This document shows positions 1 to 4,726 of a DNA stretch of 6,886 bases, piece by piece. The notes under the pieces are model-generated. The model was not told where the DNA came from, made no database searches, and worked only from the letters and a program-made list of their open reading frames with translations. The position numbers and the translations under genes are program-made. Numbering within the stretch: the stretch's first letter is position 1; each line of letters opens with the position of its first letter. Origin of the DNA: Bacillota bacterium (lineage in GTDB: Bacteria; Bacillota; Clostridia; Lachnospirales; Bianqueaceae); assembly GCA_017467985.1 (NCBI GenBank), contig JAFUJY010000018.1, positions 1-6,886 on the forward strand. Reading direction: 5' to 3'.

Positions 1-1
1 T

Positions 2-286
2 ATTGCGGAGGCGCTGCAGAAGAAGGCTGTGGAGGCGTTAGAGACAGAGGATCGAGGAACAGAGGCGGAACGCTATGAAATCATTAATTCCACCAATGCT
101 CCAACGGTTCTGATGGAAATGGTGTATTTGACTGACCAAAGTGATTATTCAAAGATCACCAATGAAGAATATCAGAATGCTTTGGCGGAGGCTTTGGCAG
201 ATGGTATTCGGGAAGAATTGGGAACTTTGTATCCCACTAGAGAGCAGGATATTCAGAATTTAAATAATAATTCTGCAGTTCAGTAA
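2..286 (+). CDS. N-acetylmuramoyl-L-alanine amidase, C-terminal part (5' truncated by window)
   Basis: This is the C-terminal end of an open frame that enters from the left edge, 94 codons plus stop. The frame is open from base 2, so the GTG at 29 is an internal valine, not a start. The residues resemble the end of an Amidase_3 catalytic domain: a helix (IAEALQKKAVEAL), then DRG, then INSTNAPTVLMEMVYLTD. The last piece matches the family pattern of a strand ending in P-x-V-L-x-E with the catalytic or zinc-site glutamate, followed by a 'D/N..D...L' stretch and a final helix (YQNALAEALADGIREEL). Amidase_3 enzymes cut the bond between MurNAc and the L-alanine of peptidoglycan stem peptides and usually act outside the membrane. 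The signal peptide and the zinc-binding His/Glu residues would lie upstream of the window. A polar tail of about 20 residues (TREQDIQNLNNNSAVQ) follows the domain. The next gene starts 14 nt downstream, so co-transcription is likely. Confidence 0.82.
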   Translation: MAEALQKKAVEALETEDRGTEAERYEIINSTNAPTVLMEMVYLTDQSDYSKITNEEYQNALAEALADGIREELGTLYPTREQDIQNLNNNSAVQ

Positions 287-300
287 AGGAGGAATGGGAA

Positions 301-1353
301 ATGTCCGCTATGATCTATAAATGTCCTCATTGCGGTTCGGTGTTAGAATATGATGCCGAAAAGTACATGATGACATGCGATCATTGTAACAGTACCTTTA
401 CGCCGGAGGAAGCTGCCCAGGAGGCGAAAGGGGATGAAACGATTCATCAGGCCGGAAATGAGCAGGATGAACAGTTTGCGGAGGAAGTAACGGCCTATCA
501 GTGTCCCAGCTGCGGCGCGCAGATTATGACCGAGCCCAATACTGCAGCCACGTTTTGTACGTTTTGCGGGTCTCCCACGATCATTCCCTCCAAATTATCC
601 GGGGCCTATCGGCCTGCCCAGGTCATTCCCTTCAAGATTTCCAAGGAGCAAGCCCAGGAGGCATTTGCAAAATGGTGCAAAAACGGTCGTTTTACTCCCA
701 AGGATTTTGCTCTTCCCCAGGAATTGGAAAAGATCACTGGACTATATGTCCCCTTTTGGCTGTTTGATTGTACGGTGGATGGCGGTATGACTGCCAATGG
801 TACCAGGGTGCGGACCTGGCCCATGGGCAGTTATATATATACAAACACCAAGTATTATAACATTCGCCGGCGTGCGGTGATGCAGTATGATCGGGTGCCG
901 GCAGATGGTTCTGGGAATATGGATGATCGTACCATGGATTTGCTGGAACCCTACAATTATAATGAATTGGTGCAGTTCCAGATGCCTTACCTGGCAGGTT
1001 TCCAGGCAGAAAAATATGACAAAACTCCCAAGGATGTATATCCCAGAGTTCGGGAGCGCATTGATCAGTATACTTTGCAGAAGATGCGGGAGACGATCCA
1101 TGGTTATTCCTCAGTAACCAACACCCAGTTTCAGAACACCTATCGGGGAAATAATGCGGTGTATACCCTTCTTCCTGTGTGGATTCATCGATACCGTTAT
1201 GAAGGGCAGGTTTATCAGTTTGCCAAGAATGGCCAGACCGGTAAGATTGTGGGTAAACCTACGGTGGACAAGAGTAAGGTTGCTGCCTGGTTTGCTGGGA
1301 TCGGTTCGGGTATTTTGGCCGTATTATTTGCGGGAGGCATGCTGATGCTATGA
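301..1353 (+). CDS. Double zinc-ribbon membrane-anchored protein (YdjG-like, TFIIB-type zinc ribbon)
   Basis: A 350-residue protein with two zinc ribbons at its N-terminus: C8-x2-C11 with C26-x2-C29, and C68-x2-C71 with C86-x2-C89. An acidic linker (about 38-64) separates them. A long central domain follows, with aromatic motifs YVPFWLFD (149-156) and LLPVWIHRYRY (290-300). The NGQTGKIVGKP segment (310-320) is typical of this family. One hydrophobic segment at the extreme C-terminus (about 329-350) suggests tail anchoring in the membrane. Such proteins are often annotated as TFIIB-type zinc ribbon or PriA-like, but there is no helicase domain here. From memory, B. subtilis YdjG has similar architecture and works with the TPM protein YdjH in anchoring an envelope-stress (PspA) complex. 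The downstream TPM gene supports that comparison, although no PspA or SPFH gene lies in the window. The AAAGGAGGA ribosome site at 285-293 overlaps the upstream stop codon and sits 7 nt before ATG 301, which favours this start over ATG 310. Confidence 0.85.
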   Translation: MSAMIYKCPHCGSVLEYDAEKYMMTCDHCNSTFTPEEAAQEAKGDETIHQAGNEQDEQFAEEVTAYQCPSCGAQIMTEPNTAATFCTFCGSPTIIPSKLSGAYRPAQVIPFKISKEQAQEAFAKWCKNGRFTPKDFALPQELEKITGLYVPFWLFDCTVDGGMTANGTRVRTWPMGSYIYTNTKYYNIRRRAVMQYDRVPADGSGNMDDRTMDLLEPYNYNELVQFQMPYLAGFQAEKYDKTPKDVYPRVRERIDQYTLQKMRETIHGYSSVTNTQFQNTYRGNNAVYTLLPVWIHRYRYEGQVYQFAKNGQTGKIVGKPTVDKSKVAAWFAGIGSGILAVLFAGGMLML

Positions 1354-2132
1354 GAAAAAGAATAATTATATTTTTGACTTGTATGATCATTGTGTCCATG
1401 ATGGGCACAGTGCATGCCCAGGAGCAATTGGTCTTTGACTATGCGGATGTTTTTACCGATGCCCAGGCGGAAGAATTGGAGCAGATGGCCCGGGAAATTG
1501 GAGAGGCTCAGGGCCTGGATATATTAATTCTGTTTGTCAAGGAAGGTTTTTCCGAAAGTGAATTAAGACGATATTCTAATGAGTTTTATGATAACGGAGG
1601 CTATGGGTATGAAGGGCCCGGAAGCACCGGCGTGGTTTTAGCCGTGGATATCAAGAGCCGAAAGTTCTATTTTGATACTTGTGATGGAGCCAATATATAT
1701 TTTACTGAAAGCCGTTTGGATGCGTTGGAAGATGCGGTGGTTCCGGAGTTATCGGATAATGACTGGTATGAAGCTAGTAAAGAATTTATCCGATATATGA
1801 AGAAATTCCGCAATCCCTATTTGCCGGTAAGCATCGGTCAGCGAGCGGCAATTTCAGCATCCCGGCTGCCCATGTATATTTTGATTGCGGCAGCAGGTTC
1901 TGGTTTGGTTGTATTCATCATGGTAAAAGGTCGGGGCAGTAGAGTGACGGTGAATCGCAACACCTATTTACATCCCGGATCCTTTGCGATGGTGCAGCAA
2001 GATGATATATTTATCAGAGAATATACCACACGAAGAAGAATTCAGCGGAGTTCATCCGGTGGTGGTGGAGGCGGCGGTGGCGGCAGCCGAAGCGGCGGTG
2101 GCGGTCACGGTGGACGCAGTGGTTCATTCTAA
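1350..2132 (+). CDS. TPM-domain membrane protein with glycine-rich tail (YdjH/YgcG-like)
   Basis: A 260-residue protein. Residues 1-23 are a signal peptide: a basic start (MRKR), a hydrophobic core and a VHA cleavage site. A TPM domain follows (about 27-155), opening with the family's D-x-A-x-V-F motif (DYADVF, 30-35) and including GSTGVVLAVD (91-100). A membrane segment is visible at about 173-192. The basic linker after it leads into a Ser/Gly tail (234-260) with nine consecutive glycines at 237-245. The predicted layout is an extracytoplasmic TPM domain, one transmembrane helix and a cytoplasmic tail. TPM domains have been linked to photosystem II repair and to phosphatase-like activity in plants, but bacterial versions are poorly characterised. 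The start codon overlaps the previous gene's stop (ATGA at 1350-1353), so translation is probably coupled. A GGGAGG at 1332-1337 could help initiation. The pairing with a double zinc-ribbon protein resembles B. subtilis YdjG-YdjH (recalled, not searched). Confidence 0.85.
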   Translation: MRKRIIIFLTCMIIVSMMGTVHAQEQLVFDYADVFTDAQAEELEQMAREIGEAQGLDILILFVKEGFSESELRRYSNEFYDNGGYGYEGPGSTGVVLAVDIKSRKFYFDTCDGANIYFTESRLDALEDAVVPELSDNDWYEASKEFIRYMKKFRNPYLPVSIGQRAAISASRLPMYILIAAAGSGLVVFIMVKGRGSRVTVNRNTYLHPGSFAMVQQDDIFIREYTTRRRIQRSSSGGGGGGGGGSRSGGGGHGGRSGSF

Positions 2133-2158
2133 GTAACTTCAAGGAGGAAAAACGAAAA

Positions 2159-2857
2159 ATGGAATGGAGAGAAGAAAGTAAGCAGACAATGAGCTGGAAC
2201 GGTACAATCAGTAACCGTGAAGCAAAAGAGGCCGTAGCAGCACAGCTGGCGGCGAAGGTTCAGGATGGTCAGGTTATCGGTTTTGGTTCCGGTTCCACAT
2301 CTTTGCTGGCAGCCTATGCCATTGCGAAGCGAGTAAAGGAAGAAGGGCTGAACATCACGGCAATTCCTACTTCTCAGGAGATGCAGATCACCTGTAATAA
2401 TCTGGGTATTCCCACAGCAACCCTGCTGCAGAAGCGTCCCGATTGGTGCTTTGACGGTGCGGATGAAGTGGATCCCCATGGTTGGCTGATTAAGGGACGT
2501 GGCGGCGCCATGTATCGTGAAAAGCTAGTTATGGCTTGTTCCCCGGTTCGTTATATTCTGGTGGATGATTCCAAAATGGTAAAGTCTCTGGGTGAGAAGT
2601 TCTCCATTCCGGTGGAGTGCCAGTTTGAGGCTGTCAACTACGTTCGTGAGCAGCTGTTTGCTCTGGGCGCTGAGTATGTGGATATGCGTCTGGCAAAGTC
2701 TAAGGATGGCCCGGTCATCACAGAACATGGCAACTTTATTCTGGATGCGCGTTTTACCAATGTACAGGAAGACCTGGAAAGCAAGCTGATTCAGATCGTT
2801 GGCGTAGTGGAAACTGGTTTATTTATTGGATTTGATCCCATTATTCTGTGTTCATAA
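2159..2857 (+). CDS. rpiA: Ribose-5-phosphate isomerase A
   Basis: A 232-residue cytoplasmic enzyme of the non-oxidative pentose phosphate pathway, interconverting ribose 5-phosphate and ribulose 5-phosphate. Family marks are clear. GFGSGSTS (41-48) is the phosphate-binding loop. DGADEVD (99-105), KGRGGAMYREK (112-122) and the VDDSK segment (135-139) follow. The active-site residues D99, D102, K112 and E121 have exactly the spacing of D81, D84, K94 and E103 in the E. coli enzyme. Length fits the usual 220-235 residues. ATG 2159 is chosen because AAGGAGG lies at 2141-2147, 11 nt upstream. A second in-frame ATG at 2189 would remove ten polar residues that the family does not need, but it has no well-placed ribosome site. 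The gene starts 26 nt after the TPM gene and is the last before the hairpin at 2866, so it probably ends the operon. Its link to the envelope genes upstream looks positional rather than functional. Confidence 0.95.
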   Translation: MEWREESKQTMSWNGTISNREAKEAVAAQLAAKVQDGQVIGFGSGSTSLLAAYAIAKRVKEEGLNITAIPTSQEMQITCNNLGIPTATLLQKRPDWCFDGADEVDPHGWLIKGRGGAMYREKLVMACSPVRYILVDDSKMVKSLGEKFSIPVECQFEAVNYVREQLFALGAEYVDMRLAKSKDGPVITEHGNFILDARFTNVQEDLESKLIQIVGVVETGLFIGFDPIILCS

Positions 2858-2865
2858 GTAAAAAC

Positions 2866-2908
2866 AGGGGCGTCTCACTAAGACTAAATGTCTTAGTAAG
2901 ACGCCCCT
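2866..2908. terminator. Strong hairpin between convergent genes, probable bidirectional terminator
   Basis: AGGGGCGTCT (2866-2875) pairs with AGACGCCCCT (2899-2908) and ACTAAGAC (2877-2884) with GTCTTAGT (2890-2897). This gives 18 bp with one C-A mismatch and a 5-nt loop. It begins 9 nt after the rpiA stop. On the plus strand the tail is only TGTATATATAA. On the minus strand the stem is followed by GTTTTTACTT, a better uridine tract. It can therefore end rpiA transcription and also stop transcripts coming leftwards from the regulator gene. Confidence 0.8.
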
Positions 2909-2982
2909 TGTATATATAACGGCTAGCTGGCATACGGGAAGCTCAAAAATATCTGGTACTTTTAAAATATCCCATGTTTGAA

Positions 2983-3170
2983 CCGTTTGGCAACTGTTTT
3001 TTCATGTTTTTTGTTGCCATTTGGCAACTGTTTTTCAGTTTTTTCCGTTGCATGGCAACGCTTTTTCTTGATTTTCAGATGCCATGCAACGGAAAATCAT
3101 AATTATGCGTTGCCATATGGCAACTGCCAATTATTAAAAAGGACTATTATTCACTCTTTAGTGAGGCAAC
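2983..3170. repeat. Array of degenerate GTTGCC/GGCAAC dyads, about 32-bp period
   Basis: Within the 325-bp gap between rpiA and the regulator there is a non-coding array. GTTGCCATTTGGCAAC lies at 3013-3028, CGTTGCATGGCAACG at 3046-3060 and the perfect 16-bp palindrome GTTGCCATATGGCAAC at 3109-3124. A half or degraded copy with GGCAAC lies at 2989-2994, and an inverted partial copy, TGCCATGCAACGG, at 3080-3092. Estimated dyad centres are near 2986, 3020, 3053, 3084 and 3116, so steps are 31-34 bp. A lone GGCAAC at 3165-3170 falls outside the register. The first three copies are each followed by T-runs; TTTGGCAACTGTTTTT is repeated exactly at 2986-3001 and 3020-3035. In the rest of the gap, 2909-2980 shows nothing recognisable. 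Confidence 0.75.
3041..3096. repeat. Perfect 17-bp inverted repeat
   Basis: TTTTCCGTTGCATGGCA at 3041-3057 is the exact reverse complement of TGCCATGCAACGGAAAA at 3080-3096, with a 22-nt loop. It joins the third and fourth units of the dyad array, which are therefore in opposite orientation. The RNA from either strand could fold into a long hairpin. The third unit's own short dyad (CGTTGC/GCAACG at 3046-3060) competes with this fold. Confidence 0.75.
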
Positions 3171-3182
3171 TCCGTCGTTTTT

Positions 3183-3836
3183 TTAGGGCTGACATTTTAG
3201 ATACATTATATAGTTGTTGACTTGGAGCAGATCATTGCCGGTTAAGTGATTGATCTTTTCTGAGATATTAGCGATCACATCCGGTTCACCTGTAAAAAGA
3301 TGATTCATGGAAATCTGGAAAATTTGAGCGATGCGATAAAAGGTTTCCGGAGAAGGGGTACGGCGCTCGGTCTCATAATGGGAATAGGCCTGAACGGTAA
3401 TATCCAAAGAACGAGCCATATCTGCCTGGGAAAGACGAGCTTGTCTGCGGAACAAACGAAGCCGACGACCAAAGGATTCCTCTGGGAATGAGGCTGTATT
3501 TAGATTGATTGGCTGAGTCGTATTGGATTCAGAAGAGAAGGAAACGAAGTTGAGGAAATCATTTAACTTAGCCAGCTTTGGCATAGAAAGGGAGTATAAG
3601 GCGCCGGGCAGCTGGGGCTGCTCGGAAGACTCATCGGTATAGCCCAGAAGATATTCAGGGGTTACTTGATAAACTTGAGCAAAACGATATAAAGTATGGA
3701 TGACTGGTGTGCGCCAGCCGGTTTCATAATGGGAACAACTTTGAGTAGAAATGTTGACACGCTCAGCCACCTCCTTTTGAGAGAGACCGGAGCGCAATCG
3801 TAGTTCAGTTAGTCTGCGAGCCAGTTCTGTTTTCAT
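3183..3836 (-). CDS. Transcriptional regulator with two tandem XRE-type HTH units
   Basis: A 217-residue protein with two Cro/C1-type helix-turn-helix domains, at about residues 5-64 and 121-181. The copies align without gaps over their core: LSQKEVAERVNISTQSCSHYETGWRTP against LSQADMARSLDITVQAYSHYETERRTP, quoted here in parts because the match runs through the whole domain. Each unit is followed by a similar helical tail, ALYSLSMPKLAKLNDFLNFV (79-98) and NISEKINHLTGNDLLQVNNY (190-209). The entire unit of about 95 residues therefore seems duplicated, joined by a Ser/Thr/Asn-rich linker (about 101-118). There is no ligand-binding, protease or membrane domain, so it is probably a DNA-binding repressor or activator acting as a one-chain pseudo-dimer or higher oligomer. 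The start is set by GAAAGGAGAG (minus strand, 3841-3850), 4 nt before the ATG (6 nt from its AAGGAG core). The gene stands alone, convergent with rpiA. It is codirectional with the phosphoesterase upstream but probably has its own promoter. Target genes are unknown. Confidence 0.87.
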   Translation of the reverse strand: MKTELARRLTELRLRSGLSQKEVAERVNISTQSCSHYETGWRTPVIHTLYRFAQVYQVTPEYLLGYTDESSEQPQLPGALYSLSMPKLAKLNDFLNFVSFSSESNTTQPINLNTASFPEESFGRRLRLFRRQARLSQADMARSLDITVQAYSHYETERRTPSPETFYRIAQIFQISMNHLFTGEPDVIANISEKINHLTGNDLLQVNNYIMYLKCQP

Positions 3837-3858
3837 GATGCTCTCCTTTCTAATCTGA

Positions 3859-3872
3859 CATAATGTATTATG
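3859..3872. promoter_or_regulatory. Dyad over the predicted start site, candidate auto-operator
   Basis: CATAATGTATTATG has perfect 6-bp arms around GT. It covers the transcription start predicted from the TGTTACAAT box and lies 22 nt upstream of the regulator's ATG. XRE-family regulators commonly repress themselves from such sites. That role is inferred. The site does not resemble the GGCAAC dyads at the other end of the gene. Confidence 0.4.
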
Positions 3873-3875
3873 CGC

Positions 3876-3884
3876 ATTGTAACA
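3876..3884 (-). promoter_or_regulatory. Extended -10 promoter for the tandem-HTH regulator
   Basis: On the minus strand this reads TGTTACAAT, a TGn extension joined to a TACAAT -10 box, 39 nt upstream of the regulator's ATG. No good -35 hexamer is visible 16-18 bp further upstream, which fits an extended -10 promoter. Transcription would start near 3869. Confidence 0.5.
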
Positions 3885-3944
3885 TAAATTAGTCAGAAAG
3901 AAATGAGATTAAACAAATTGAAAAGAGACTATACAATTTGAAAT

Positions 3945-4000
3945 TGAAAAATGGGAATTAGGATTCCCGGGTTAACGGAAAATCCAATTCCCATTTTTCA
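3945..4000 (-). terminator. Phosphoesterase terminator overlapping the end of its own coding sequence
   Basis: TGAAAAATGGGAATT (3945-3959) is the exact reverse complement of 3986-4000, and GGATT (3961-3965) pairs with AATCC (3981-3985). This gives a stem of about 20 bp with one bulged base. A shorter alternative on the minus strand, GGGAAT-CCTA-ATTCCC (3968-3953), is followed directly by ATTTTTCAATTT and looks like a classical intrinsic terminator. The stop codon (3958-3960) lies at the edge of that stem and its loop, and the long fold uses about the last 14 codons. Confidence 0.6.
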
Positions 4001-4569
4001 TAGCAATTGATGATGGTAGTAGCTCCGTATTGGCGTTCGCGCTGAAAGCTGCGGCCGTAATTGGCATGTACATGACCATGAACCATATAGGCGGGTTTAT
4101 ACTTATCCAAAAGATCCCGGAAACACTTAAAGCCCTGGTGGGGAAGATCGGAACCGTCCCCCAGACCGTAGGCTGGGGAGTGGGATAGAAGAATGTCAAA
4201 CCCTTTGTGTTTTCGCAGGGAGCGGCGGAGTTTAGAAATTCGCCGCTTCATTTCTTTTTCAGTATATTGACAGTCTGCTTCGGGCCGATATCGCATGGAT
4301 CCTCCCAGACCCAGAATGCGGATGCCGTGATATTCAAAGACTTCGTCTTCGACACACAAACACCCCTCCGGTGGCTTGTGGGCGTAGCGGGTATCGTGAT
4401 TGCCATGGACATATAGGATTGGTACTTTAGCAAAGGTGGCTAAAAAAGATAGGTATTCACCCCGCAGATCGCCGGAGGAAAGAATCAGGGAATAGTCCGC
4501 GATTTTGCTTTTATCAAAATAATCCCACAGGGATTCGGATTCCATATCCCCTAATAAAAGAATCTTCAT
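3958..4569 (-). CDS. Calcineurin-like metallophosphoesterase family protein
   Basis: A 203-residue cytoplasmic protein with the ordered metal-binding motifs of the calcineurin-like phosphoesterase fold. These are GDME (7-10), SSGDLRG (31-37), GNHD (56-59), a lone histidine in LLSHSP (H130), and HGHVH (164-168). Together they would hold a two-metal centre that hydrolyses phosphoester bonds; the substrate cannot be read from the sequence. The usual first motif D-x-H is D8-x-E10 here, so a glutamate replaces the first histidine. The family also shows PPEGC (66-70) and RILGLGGSMRY (84-94), which I recall as common in a Firmicutes group of such proteins of about this length. The start is well supported: the minus strand carries AAGGAGGTG (4575-4583) five nt before the ATG. 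The gene is transcribed away from the beta-galactosidase gene and has a convincing promoter of its own. It could be a nucleotide or sugar-phosphate phosphatase, but this is not shown. Confidence 0.88.
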   Translation of the reverse strand: MKILLLGDMESESLWDYFDKSKIADYSLILSSGDLRGEYLSFLATFAKVPILYVHGNHDTRYAHKPPEGCLCVEDEVFEYHGIRILGLGGSMRYRPEADCQYTEKEMKRRISKLRRSLRKHKGFDILLSHSPAYGLGDGSDLPHQGFKCFRDLLDKYKPAYMVHGHVHANYGRSFQRERQYGATTIINCYEKWELDFPLTRES

Positions 4570-4619
4570 GCTGCCACCTCCTTGGTAAAAATCTCAGTTC
4601 TGTTTTGCTTCCTTACATT

Positions 4620-4647
4620 ATTATATCATTATTTGCAAAAAAGGCAA
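4620..4647 (-). promoter_or_regulatory. Promoter of the phosphoesterase gene
   Basis: On the minus strand: -35 TTGCCT (4647-4642), a 16-bp spacer, then TATAAT (4625-4620), a consensus -10 box preceded by TGA (extended -10). Transcription should begin near 4613, giving a leader of about 44 nt before the ATG at 4569. Confidence 0.65.
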
Positions 4648-4676
4648 CGGCAAAGATGAATTTTCATTGCCTTTTT
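4638..4676. repeat. Inverted repeat holding both divergent -35 boxes
   Basis: AAAAAGGCAA (4638-4647) and TTGCCTTTTT (4667-4676) are exact reverse complements around a 19-nt spacer. Each arm contains a TTGCCT -35 box pointing outward, one for the phosphoesterase and one for the beta-galactosidase gene. The left arm also contains GGCAAC (4643-4648). It may be a regulator binding site or simply the mirrored promoter elements. As RNA it would look like a bidirectional terminator, but no gene reads into it. Confidence 0.5.
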
Positions 4677-4706
4677 GACGGGAATGTGGTACATTTAAGG
4701 TATAAA
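4667..4706 (+). promoter_or_regulatory. Promoter region of the beta-galactosidase gene
   Basis: The best candidate is TTGCCT (4667-4672), a 17-bp spacer, and TACATT (4690-4695) preceded by TGG (extended -10). A second reading uses TTGACG (4675-4680) with TATAAA (4701-4706), but its 20-bp spacer is too long for a standard site. With the first reading, transcription starts near 4702 and the leader is about 25 nt. Confidence 0.5.
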
Positions 4707-4726
4707 TAAACAGAGAGGTGATAGTG

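Noticed and set aside
29..286. Complete small gene starting at GTG 29
   Set aside because: The frame is open to the left edge, the residues before 29 continue the amidase helix, and no ribosome site precedes the GTG.
2909..2980. tRNA or small RNA gene after the hairpin
   Set aside because: No cloverleaf, no T-loop or anticodon arm pattern and no promoter-terminator pair was found there.
2983..3170. CRISPR array
   Set aside because: The repeats are short, degenerate, partly inverted and separated by T-rich similar sequence rather than unique spacers, and no cas gene is present.
2983..3170. Insertion sequence or transposon remnant
   Set aside because: No transposase fragment, no terminal inverted repeats bounding the region and no target-site duplication could be seen.
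2978..3220. 80-codon open frame on the plus strand across the dyad array
   Set aside because: Its residues come from translating the repeated palindromes (for example LPFGNC and LPYGNC), there is no ribosome site, and it runs into the regulator gene on the other strand.
4638..4676. Bidirectional intrinsic terminator in the divergent promoter region
   Set aside because: It has terminator form, but no gene is transcribed into it and its arms are the -35 boxes of both divergent promoters, which is the simpler explanation.
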